From: Batrachochytrium dendrobatidis JAM81
Taxonomy: Eukaryota; Chytridiomycota; Chytridiomycetes; Rhizophydiales
Direction of reading: 5' to 3'
Assembly: GCF_000203795.2 (NCBI RefSeq)
Contig: NW_006281107.1
Coordinates: 196,965-260,964, forward strand
DNA length: 64,000 nt
Each line of letters starts with the position of its first letter. Position 1 is the stretch's first letter. A program made the translations under genes and the position numbers. The notes below the pieces were generated by a model. The model did not search any database. It worked only from the letters and a program-made list of their open reading frames with translations, and was not told where the DNA came from. This document shows positions 46,950 to 56,602 of the stretch, piece by piece.

Positions 46950-47260
46950 CAGAACGATGAATGGGTTCAAACAATTAGTAGAAAGTAGAGTGTTGAAACT
47001 GATATTGATTATAGGACTGAATGTATTGTATTTGTATGTTTCTGTATAGCAAACCAACCCTAACCCTTTTAGGTTAGCAAATATACAGGGTTACTTGATC
47101 GCTTGTAGTGGTTACTATCAAACCACAGTATGCTGCTCCCTATCCACAATATCATATTGATGATCATGCCGATTGAACTATGCTTTTGTGACCCTTTGAT
47201 TAGGTATATTGAAAAGCACCCTTCGGGAATGTTGTATAACCGCAAACGCTTTGATTTACA
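46950..47260 (-). promoter_or_regulatory. Promoter of family B copy 3
   Basis: Inverse family B block. AACCCTAACCCTTTTAGGTT (about 47,055-47,074) is followed outward by CAGGGTTACTTGAT, TAGTGG-TTACTATCAAAC and GCTGCTCCCTATCCACAATA, all in the same order as before copies 1, 2 and 4. The block of roughly 200 bp is better conserved than the coding C-termini. Confidence 0.6.
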
Positions 47261-48060
47261 ACCGTATTCATGTCAAATGGATCACTTTGGTATTCATTAT
47301 GCAGTGACTGTATTCTGCATTGCATGTTTGATATACAACAACCATCATATGACACACAATCAGACTATAATGTTGAATCTACACTTTGTGCTCTTAGTAA
47401 TCATACATTGCACAATCACCAAGTTTGGACCCACATTCATATGTTGTGTTGGACTGTCAATATTGTCAATACAACTCTGTACACACATTTGTTGTATTTT
47501 GAATCACGGATACGATCGCAATCTAGTTCAACAACAATCATGACACATGTCAGTAATGCAACTGTATTATCGACCATGACATGACACTGTTATTTAGTGG
47601 TCCATTTACATCAATACGGTCGCAAGTTGTTGTTATATCACGTATTCTGGACATGGTTTTGATATTACGCATCCAACTCCATCACATTGTTGTTGACCCA
47701 TCATTGTAATGCTGTATGTCACCATAACCATAGACATGGACATGAGTATGTGGTTTCACGTATAATATTACAACCATGCATGTCGTTGGTTGAATCATCA
47801 CTGCTAGTGTATACTACACTACACTACATGTATGTTGGCATGTGTTGTACCAATTTGGTTGCATTGTTACAATGTGGCATGCTCCAACCTGTTTGGATGA
47901 CTGTTGTGCAACATATTGATATCATACACATGTGATACTGGCCACCAACAAAGTGATCGGCGGTATTTGATCGTATCATTCAATTGATCATCCAATCTCA
48001 TAATCAATGCATTTCAACATACTCCACTACATGTACTGGGCCATGACAATAACCTATACA
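47261..48060. other. Spacer with short dispersed motif and coding relic
   Basis: 47,261-47,290 is the short dispersed motif. About 47,365-47,490 carries the minus-strand relic also present near 33.95, 54.43 and 63.82 kb. 47,560-47,710 matches 34,200-34,330. The DNA up to 48,060 shows nothing else I can support. Confidence 0.45.
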
Positions 48061-48540
48061 ATACATATCAACTGATACAATTACCAACCATTGCATGATT
48101 TCAGTTGTCAATCAAGTCGATATTATGATATTGTTCAATGTCAAATATACAACCAAATCAACAAGACACAGTCCAAACTGATCCAATACTGTACCACTGC
48201 AAACTTCCAAGAACAGGCCAATCGCCAATGTGGACACTCGTTGATCAAACTTGTAACCACATCAACCATGGGCTCAACGTTGCAGCTATACTCATGATTG
48301 AACAACTGTGTACATCGTGTATATGCATATTGACGCTAGATGAGTTGAATGACAATCACTCGGTCAATATCAATCATGACTTGGCGGGTTGGTGATTTCA
48401 TGCATTGTGCAAGCTGGTTGTTTAGTCGATGTGATACTTTAAACTGATCATCACTGCACACCATTCTCAAAAACACTGTAGTAAACTCCATTACTTTGAT
48501 CTACACAACACATGTTGATTAGTTTAGTCATGACGTGAAC
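48061..48540 (-). pseudogene. Truncated copy of the ARM/DUF4246 gene (exon and intron fragment)
   Basis: The segment parallels about 62,325-62,815 of the ARM/DUF4246 gene, in the same orientation. Shared landmarks are GATATTGTTCAATGTCAA, CAGGCCAAT-CC-AT, TATATGCATATTGACGC/AC and the stretch ending TACACAACACATG. It covers exon 3, the flanking introns and little else, and its frame is not kept. It is a genomic partial copy, since it includes introns, not a retrocopy. Confidence 0.55.
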
Positions 48541-48939
48541 AAGAGGCAATAGCACATGTAAAGTAAATCGATCATGTCATAACTAAATGCCAAACCCATT
48601 TCATATTCTTGCTTGACCTTTACTATATTTTGACACTAACCCTTTTTAGGGTTGAAAGGGTGGAAAATTACACAGTTGGTCAGTCAACCCTAAAATGTTC
48701 GAATGCGCAGCCAAGCAGCGGTCTAATCAAGGTTGCGGATCACTGTACAAATGAATCTTTAAAATACTTTGCCATTGGTAGCGATAAATCACCACAAATC
48801 CTAATAATACGAGTTCCTTAAAACGGCCATTTAAGGAACACGCTTTTAGTATTATATACTTGATAATGGATATAAATACAATATAAAAATCAATGTGTTG
48901 GATAACATTTATCACACCCTGCTCAATCAAACTAGTATA
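48541..48939 (+). promoter_or_regulatory. Promoter of family A copy 3
   Basis: Contains the family A block: AAACGGCCATTTAAGGAACA near 48,822, TATAAATA at 48,871-48,878 (69 bp before the ATG) and the TGTTGGATAACATTTATCACA start-proximal element. Farther up, CTAACCCTTTTTAGGGTTGA near 48,637 resembles the family B CCCTTTTAGG element. Confidence 0.55.
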
Positions 48940-49595
48940 ATGAAACTGTTGATCACCGCACTGTCATCGATATTGGCTGTCTGCTCAGTCACAGTCGCCA
49001 ATCCAGTCCTTACCAGCTCAATTACAAGCATAGAATCTACTTCCACCACAGCTTCTCCTAGTACGACTGCAGCTAGTGAACCTGACTATTCAAATCCTTT
49101 TGATCCATATAGTCTATATATGACTAATTGTTATCCAATTAATTTTGATGGAATATTACTAATCGAAATGCTTGCATCAACTACACATAGAGCTGAACAA
49201 ATAGAAAAAAGCATCAACAAGAAAAAGGCTGAAACTAAAAATCAAAAAAAAGTGGTGGGCAGACTCAAGGAAAAAATTGTCTCCCTGAGGGCTGGCCCTT
49301 CAGGCTGGCCCTTCAGGCTGGCCCTTCAGGCTATGGATTAGGAATTCTCAATCTTGAATCTATGCTTGCTGAAGAGGTTAAGATTCTTAAGAAGCACCGA
49401 GAGGATTTGAATGAACTTCTCTTGGAGTATTCGAATATCAATGAGGAAGTGACCAAGTCACGATCAGAGCTTGGAGAGCATTTTAAGAAAAATTATAAAA
49501 CCAAGGCAATGAATGCTAACGGTGAAATAGACCTGGATTTAATTCCCGAATTCTTAAGCTGCTTTGATTCTTTCTATTATCGCCTACCACAGTGA
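48940..49595 (+). pseudogene. Family A copy 3, frame-shifted by a 13-bp triplication
   Basis: The ATG at 48940 starts the family signal peptide (MKLLITALSSILAVCSVTVA). The frame then runs through a Ser/Thr stretch and a Lys/Glu coiled-coil part to a premature TAG at 49339-49341. The helical second half continues in another frame to a TGA ending at 49595 (LSCFDSFYYRLPQ end, as in copy 4). The break falls exactly at three perfect copies of a 13-bp unit (49290-49328). The two extra units (26 bp) account for the frame change, so the break is recent. As it stands the gene makes a shortened secreted protein of about 133 residues, if anything. A sequencing or assembly slip at the repeat is the alternative. 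Confidence 0.75.
49290..49328 (+). repeat. Three perfect 13-bp tandem units inside a family A gene
   Basis: GGCTGGCCCTTCA occurs three times without a mismatch at 49290-49302, 49303-49315 and 49316-49328. It is GC-rich compared with its AT-rich gene and shifts the reading frame. Confidence 0.95.
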
Positions 49596-50660
49596 TTGCT
49601 ACATTCTGGGTATGGTGCAACTTTTCAAGATTCTGGTACTCGGCAACAAACTCATGGACCAAATTCGTCACATTGTTGCAGCTCAAAGTGGGTTATCAGC
49701 AACCTCATCTAGGATATGTTGTAATGCAGCGTGTATTGCATGTTGGTTTAATTGTCATTTGTCATGTATCCAATCTCACTCATTCAATAAACACCTTTTA
49801 TTGCCAAACCATGTGTATTAGACTAATTACTTGATCATATTGCACCAATCAACTATCATGCATTGTATTGATTATTGCAGTGTCATTGCTGAATCCACGC
49901 GATTGTGTATATTGTCATTTGGGTTACCAATCAACCCATTACATTTGACACCAACCCATTGTTATCACTGGACTATTTAATCCAAGTGATCCAGATGATC
50001 CAAATGATTTGGCTGGTTTTGACAGTATCCACAAATCCATGTTTAATATTTGCACATATTTCATTGACATGCTACAAACTGATATTGAACGTCACATTAC
50101 ATTGTTTTGGTCTTGAATGGTACGATATGTATCAGCCGATGTTTCGTATTCACATTCACATCCACATCCAGTATATACAACAAATCTGTCCATAATTCAA
50201 CATATCAGCCATATTTGATTTGACAGTCATTTGTCACATTGTTGTGTACTTGCAATGATCAGTATCAATCATTTGCATGTAGTCAGTTGTCTAGTGTAAT
50301 GTATGCAGTATGATCACATAACATGACATCTGATGATATAGCATACACCACAACCACAACCGGAAACGTTGATCGTCGATTGTCGTCCCAATCAATATCA
50401 ACAGTTGCATCAAACAAATCCATAAATCCACAACTCGGCAAATGCAATGCATACAACTACAACATGTGTATACGAATACCGAGTGTGTCCAACTATAAAC
50501 TATGTATATTGAGACCATTGGATAGTATATTCGACACGTCATTGACATTGATAGTCAAGTAGTATTGCGAGTGACCCTATGCATGCAACAGGTTGATATG
50601 GTTGATATGGTTGATATGGTTGACATGTTGGTGTTGGATGTATCAATGTGACTATATTCC
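49596..50660 (+). repeat. Duplicated 3' spacer of family A (copy 2)
   Basis: Nearly the same as 1470-2503 after family A copy 1, including the AATAAACACC poly(A) region (about 49,786). It joins copy 3 to copy 4, so the unit gene + spacer + promoter forms a tandem array here. Confidence 0.8.
50591..50627 (+). repeat. 10-bp tandem repeat
   Basis: GGTTGATATG-type units repeat about 3.7 times. The matching place after copy 1 (2448-2466) has fewer units, so this small array has changed length since the duplication. Confidence 0.8.
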
Positions 50661-51128
50661 GGTATACACCACACATATACAGTGGTAAACATCAACGTGT
50701 GATGTATCCAGTGATCGTATACTGGTCGATTGGTACAGTATGATCAATTCAGACATACTATTGTATTGGTAATAGATCTATTTGCACAATAATAGAGTGG
50801 ATAAATAAAAATGTTTGTGAATCATCGTGTAGTGATCAAAACATATTTGCCGCATTATGATGCCGCTACACAGCATATTGTGGATAAAGTCTAACCATGA
50901 TATCGGATTTCAGCTCAAACGACCAGCAATTGTATAAAGGGAGATTTTTAAGTTGGTTTGGTGTTGATGACAGTAAATCACCATTAACCCTGTAAATAAA
51001 TCAATACGCTAGAACGGCCATTTAAGGAACATGCTTTTAATATTATCCACCAATAATGGATATAAATACAATTCAAAACCGACGTGTTGAATGATATTCA
51101 TTACAACTTGCCCAACCAAACCAGCAAA
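50661..51128 (+). promoter_or_regulatory. Upstream block and promoter of family A copy 4
   Basis: Matches 355-878. It has GAACGGCCATTTAAGGAACA near 51,013, TATAAATA at 51,061-51,068 (68 bp before the ATG) and GTGTTGAATGATATTCATTA near 51,085. Confidence 0.65.
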
Positions 51129-51782
51129 ATGAAATTCTCAATTGCCGTACTGTCATCAATCCTTGCTGTCTGCTCAGTCACCGTTGCCAATCCAGTTGAT
51201 CCCAGTTTGACTACGACCACGAGCACTGAAGCTAGTACTTCGACAACCTCTCCAAGCGCAACTTCAACTGATGGACCTGACTATCCAAGTTTTCCTAGCC
51301 CATATGACCAATATCTGAATGACTGTTTTCCAATTGATTTGGAAGGAATATTCCTGATCAAGCAATACGCGGATGGTAAAAATAGATACGACAAGGAAAA
51401 GAAAAAGGTCGACGAGAAACAGTCCAAGATTGAAGAGCATGAACAATTGTGGCAAGAGCTAAACACCGAATTTATCAATAGAAGGGAAAAAGTTTTTCAA
51501 GGCATTGGTGTTGATAATTTTATATCAGATCAATATGATTATCAATGCCGGCTTTTTGAACAGTGGGCTAATATTGACAGGCTTAAAAAAGAAATGGAGA
51601 AGCTCCACAAGAAGTATACAAAAGTGCACGAGAAATGGACCAAGTTACAATCGGAACTTTATGATTACCTCTTGGAACATGATAAAACTGCAGTAATGAC
51701 CACTGATGGTACACCAGACCTGAATTTATATCCCGGATTCATGAAATGTTTTAGTATTTTCTACAATGGCTCACCACAGTGA
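51129..51782 (+). CDS. Small secreted coiled-coil protein, family A copy 4
   Basis: Intact single exon, 217 residues. The signal peptide (MKFSIAVLSSILAVCSVTVA) is followed by a Thr/Ser-rich linker to about residue 55. A conserved YDQYLNDCFPIDLEG motif comes next, with counterparts in copy 3 (NCYPINFDG). Then comes a long Lys/Glu-rich helical part (about 85-200), very likely a coiled coil. The C-terminus PGFMKCFSIFYNGSPQ matches the end of copy 3. The two conserved Cys-containing ends flank the variable coil. The protein is exported; function unknown. Confidence 0.85.
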   Translation: MKFSIAVLSSILAVCSVTVANPVDPSLTTTTSTEASTSTTSPSATSTDGPDYPSFPSPYDQYLNDCFPIDLEGIFLIKQYADGKNRYDKEKKKVDEKQSKIEEHEQLWQELNTEFINRREKVFQGIGVDNFISDQYDYQCRLFEQWANIDRLKKEMEKLHKKYTKVHEKWTKLQSELYDYLLEHDKTAVMTTDGTPDLNLYPGFMKCFSIFYNGSPQ

Positions 51783-52731
51783 TTCGACACTCTGGGTATG
51801 ATGCAACTTTTCAAGATTCTGATGTTTGGCAACAAACTCATGGACCAGATTCGTTACATTTCTGAAGTTGAGTGAACCATCACAATCCCATCCAGTATAT
51901 ACTGCAATGCAGCGTGTATTGCATGGTGGTTTAATTGTCATGTGTCATGCATTCAATATCATTCATTCAATAAACATCCTGTATTGTCAAACAATAGTGT
52001 ATTATACTAATGGTTTGATCATATTGCACCAATCAACTACTATATGCTGTCATGACTGATCATTCGGTGTGCAACACATATTGGATACACACAAATCCAT
52101 GACTGTCAATACTTGTTGTTGAAATGGGTTCAGATCACCATCAGCTCACTCACTCGTTGCACCGATGCAACTGCATGATCAACCTGACACCAACCAAACC
52201 ACACTCGAATATATATGTTCCATTCATGTGCATGGTGTATCGATTGTCAACTCCAACACATTACATCATGATTATGGTCACATCACACCATGCTGATGTA
52301 TGTCGATTGGTATCACATTGCAACCAGTTATCATCCAATGACTGCAATGCAATACCGTGCATGTATTGTGACTGATACGCTGTGCACCATCAGCAAGTGT
52401 GCAACTGTCACTTGATATATCGACTCTGATATGCAACAACATGCTGTGTTTACCATGATCAGGTTTTTGATCAATCTTGAACTCATGATACATGATTTGT
52501 CATGTTGGATCGTGTGGATGTGTCATGGACTGCAATTTAGTTGCAGACACACATATGTTTGACATTGACTGATGCATACTGTGCAACGACTGATCAGTGC
52601 GGGTGTGATTGCACACTTGGTGGTATTGTGCATTATGGTTGTTTGACAACGGATGAATGCTGGATTAATCGGTTATATGCAATCCATTTGAATCGACCTA
52701 TTTGGACCATCACTCGATGTAACTGACAACA
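51783..52731. other. 3' flank of family A copy 4 and spacer
   Basis: The first 280 bp match the 3' flanks of copies 1 and 3. After about 52,060 the DNA differs and shows no supported gene. Confidence 0.45.
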
Positions 52732-52965
52732 ATGTGTATACATGGCTGTTGGATCAATCGAGTTTCTGATGGTAGCGTACCATTGGTAACAAACACAATC
52801 AACACTGGTTATCCGGTCATTAATGTATATGGAACAAGCCGTGTCAATGTATCAATCAACAATCCAGTAACTGTTGATGTAATATCCAACGCAGTATACA
52901 CAAACATGCAGTGCACAATCAATGATATGGTTGTTGACCCATTCACAATATTCGATAAATGCCAA
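52732..52965 (+). pseudogene. Open coding relic beside family B copy 4, shared by three family B 3' flanks
   Basis: An open plus-strand stretch encodes a Val/Asn/Thr-rich, probably beta-strand peptide (NTGYPVINVYGTSRVNVSIN and on). Similar DNA, with the frame partly kept, lies at about 32,540-32,680 and 45,280-45,430, in each case just past the stop of a family B gene. It has no start region. It is either a domain relic of an unknown mobile or structural protein, or a piece of a gene that once lay tail-to-tail with family B. Confidence 0.35.
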
Positions 52966-53006
52966 TACATCAAAAAGTTTAAATTTATTCAAAATCAAAA
53001 TCATCA

Positions 53007-53954
53007 TCAATCCAAATCTAAATCCGACTTTTGAAATTTTAAACCATGCCTTTTCATAAACTTTTTCAATTGTTGCCTGATACTGTATACTCTTGTGCTT
53101 ACCTCTCTATACTCTTGTTTCAATCGCTTTTCAACCTTTGGATCGTACGTTGATTCAGATACATCTTTGCCCATTTCTAACGCTGACCGGTGTTCCCATC
53201 CAAGGCTTTCATAGTCATAATACTCTTTGTGTTTTTTGTCTTGTATTATTTTAGACACTACAAGTTTTTGTCTTATACGATCAAGGGTTCTCTGATATCT
53301 TTGGCGTAATACAGCTATTTGATTTGTAACAGTATTGGCAGACTCATCCTCGTCTATTGGCTGTTGCTGGTTTTGACTGGAAGTGTTCGGACTGGGTTGA
53401 TCAGTTGGTTGTTGCTGGTCTTGGTTATCAATATTTGAATTGACCTCATCAATCAACTCTCGCCAGTCTTCCGGAATGCCTGGATCGGGTTTATCGATTA
53501 CATTTTTCCAAACTTGTTTGGAAGTGCTTGGACCCAGTTCATCAATTGGTCGTTTTCGACCTCGTCTGGAAGTGCTTGGATCAACTACATCAATTGATTG
53601 TTGCTGGTCTTGGTTGGGGTTTTTTGAATGAATCATATCCATTATTTCTTGCCAGTCATCTTCGGGAATTTGTGGAATAGGCTCATTGGTTGAACCAGAC
53701 ACTTGACTGAAAATGTTTGGATCAACTACATCAATTGGTTGTTGTTGGTCTTGATTGGGGTTTTTTGAATGAATCATATCCATTATTTCTTGCCAGTCAT
53801 CGTCGGGAATTTGTGGAATAGGCTCATTTGTTGGACCAGACACTTGACTGAAAGTGCCTGATGCTTGGAGTGAACCATCGTTACCAGTCGGTATCAATAT
53901 TGCATTAGTGGTTGCTGCCGCGCTCAGTACGAATAAAATATCAACCAATTTCAT
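53007..53954 (-). CDS. Secreted low-complexity protein, family B copy 4
   Basis: Single exon, 315 residues from ATG 53954, which begins the family signal peptide (MKLVDILFVLSAAATTNA). Residues of about 32-125 are a direct repeat of about 45 residues present twice (SQVSG-TNEPIPQIP..DDWQEIMDMIHSKNPNQDQQQ). Then come a basic SRRGRKRPIDE unit, Ser/Pro/Gln units and a charged helical C-terminal 110 residues ending KSDLDLD. The C-terminal half is most like copy 3. The repeat is also visible at DNA level (about 53,590-53,680 against 53,720-53,830), so it arose recently. Confidence 0.85.
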   Translation of the reverse strand: MKLVDILFVLSAAATTNAILIPTGNDGSLQASGTFSQVSGPTNEPIPQIPDDDWQEIMDMIHSKNPNQDQQQPIDVVDPNIFSQVSGSTNEPIPQIPEDDWQEIMDMIHSKNPNQDQQQSIDVVDPSTSRRGRKRPIDELGPSTSKQVWKNVIDKPDPGIPEDWRELIDEVNSNIDNQDQQQPTDQPSPNTSSQNQQQPIDEDESANTVTNQIAVLRQRYQRTLDRIRQKLVVSKIIQDKKHKEYYDYESLGWEHRSALEMGKDVSESTYDPKVEKRLKQEYREVSTRVYSIRQQLKKFMKRHGLKFQKSDLDLD

Positions 53955-54300
53955 TAGATTGGTCAATGAGTTTAAACGACTAGTAGAAAGTAGAGTGTTG
54001 AAACTGATATTGATTGTAAAACTGAATGTACTCGATTGTATTTATATGTTTTGTATAGCAAACCAACCCTTTTAGGTTAACCAATATACAGGGTTACTTG
54101 ATTGTTTGTAGTGGGTTACTATCAAACTAGACAGTATGCTGCTCCCTATCCACAATATCATATTGATGTTCATGTCAATTGAACTATGCTTTTACGACCC
54201 TTTTATCAAATTTCTTGGAAATCACCCTTCAAGGGTGTTATGGCCACAGACACTTTGTTTTACAACCGTATTCATGTCAAATGGATTCCTTCGGTATTCA
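53955..54300 (-). promoter_or_regulatory. Promoter of family B copy 4
   Basis: Inverse family B block with CCCTTTTAGGTTAACCAA at 54,067-54,084, CAGGGTTACTTGATTG, the TAGTGGGTTACTATCAAAC word, GCTGCTCCCTATCCACAATA and the short dispersed motif at 54,261-54,290. Confidence 0.6.
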
Positions 54301-56117
54301 TTGTGCAATGACTGTATTCTGTGTTGCAACATACAATAGTTACACATTCAGTTGACTGGTATTACACATTGACTGCATTACGTGTTCAATATACAACGAC
54401 CATAATATGACACGCAATCAGACTATAATGTTGAATCTACACTTTGTGCACTCTTAGTAATCATACATTGTACGATCACCAAGTTTGAACCCACATTCAT
54501 GTATTGTGTTTGACTGTCAATGTTGTCAATACAACTCTGTACACACATTTGTTGATGATATTCATGACCAAACTGTAACAATGTGTATTTTGCATTGGAT
54601 TTGAACTGCAATCTGCGACTTGTACGCATTATGATGCATTGTTTCAATAGCCATGTTGCATTCATCAACATCAACGTGCAGTGTCGATCTGATGTTTGGT
54701 GTTGATGTTGTGTTGATATTCCAACAACACTGAATATCGCAAATCAAGTCAGCATTGACTCGTGTGATAATAATCCACAGACAGTCGGTCTTATCAAACT
54801 GTTGTACAAACATATTGACATTCGATCGATCGGAACGACAATCAATCACTCCAATGTGTTGCTGGATATACAAACTATAACACACATGGTGACTGTTTAT
54901 GTAACACATGTCGTAACACAACATTGAATCAATCAAACTGCAATTACACACTCCATCATATGTCGCATGTGTTGGCATGTCAAGTGTGGTGATATCAGGT
55001 CAAAACAGTTGATTGGCATAATAATCCATCAACATTCGAGTCGTTTGGTCAGCCAAACAGTTGTATCATGCGGTAATATCAATATACTGTGATTGTAGCA
55101 TGTCATTCATCAGACATTGTTGAAACCATTACAAAACCTGTTTGGACCAAATCAAACTGTGACGAATACCGCATACTCGGATCATCATCAACTAAACCAG
55201 GAATACACACTTTTCCAATATTTGCGATTGATGATTGAACCTGATTCATGGCTAATTCGTCGAGTGTTTGCAATGTGTTAATACAACCAGTCATATATCA
55301 TTTGGTGTTGTTAACTTGTGGTTTGGTGATGGTTTGATTGCAAGTGATTCCTGGACACAACACATTGCAAACCAAGCAACTTGACTACTTGAACGACTCA
55401 AATGACTCGATACTAACCGGAATTCAATACAATTGTTGAATAGCCCGTGTAATATCAGATCTAGTCAAGCCAACAGACAAGCCAACAAACACGACAGCCG
55501 ATACAACTATATACAGCAAAAATGCGTTGGATTCATTTGTGATTGTATACTCATCAATCTTGAATGACAGTGTTTGTGCAGTTTTGGATATAGGTTGTAT
55601 GAATATTGCAACAAACATGTAGTATTATAGTATGACTGACATATACTACTATTGGATCAAACAACATAACAGTCCGATATAATGTCAAATATATATGTGC
55701 ATAGAATGGTCACCAAACCTGATCGGTTGTGTATCAATCATAAACAACTACCAATTAGCAACAAGTGACATTCGTATACATTGACAGAATTACTACAGAC
55801 AACACCAACAATTACAAGATTACGTGCAATATATCAAGAATTGTGACATGGTTTCAATAAACCAACAACAACTGAACAAATGGCATTGCAATGATTATTC
55901 ATAGAACAAGGCAATCAAACGACAACGACAGTGTTAGTGACGATTATATTGGACAATATTCATGATTCAAATATTGACAGTCAAACATTGGTTAACCAAC
56001 AGTTGTACGATTATACAACTGACCCGTGTATTGACAAGTGATCAACCTCGATCCGGTCATAGTTGAAACGGTATATCACAGGACTCGAAAGTTGTCAGTA
56101 TTGTTGTGGTGTAATAT
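54301..56117. other. Spacer with coding relic copy
   Basis: About 54,426-54,553 is the third copy of the minus-strand relic (SCIDNIDSQTQYMNVGSN), here open for about 80 residues. The remainder shows Asn/Ile/Val-rich scraps on the minus strand but no supported gene. Confidence 0.4.
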
Positions 56118-56330
56118 TAGCAACTACACACAACTTGACATGAATGACAATGTTGATATCGAGACTGTCAATGTATTACAGTGTATTGGTCAACAGTGAC
56201 TGAGATCAATGACAATATTGCAGTCAATTCAATCCAATTGTTGATTGGAACAATCATTATCCACTTGTCAGATTCAGCATATAAATGAATGTTTTGTAAC
56301 ATATTTACTAATCCAACAATTGACTGATTT
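56118..56330 (+). repeat. Dispersed repeat of about 200 bp, copy 2
   Basis: Nearly identical to 3290-3485, same orientation. It lies some 270 bp before the decayed Crinkler gene. Confidence 0.7.
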
Positions 56331-56602
56331 AAACATTGAATATTAAAATGTTGAATAAAAGACTCGAGTCATTATATGAATGACGTAATCAATTGAGTTG
56401 AATTGACACTCGATTGAACAATACAAATAAACACATGACAAATGTTTAATTTGATTGTAATTTCACACAAAATTGCTTAATTCAAAGTGTGAATTTGTCT
56501 CATTCTTCACACGCCATTAAATTTTGGATTTAAAGTCCAATTTTGTCTCTTTTACAAACTAAATGGAAAACACTTTACATTCAATACCTCAACAACCAAC
56601 CA

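Noticed and set aside
49564..49834. Overlapping plus-strand frames after family A copy 3
   Set aside because: They lie in the duplicated 3' spacer, overlap each other in different frames and differ from the copy-1 spacer by frame-breaking indels.
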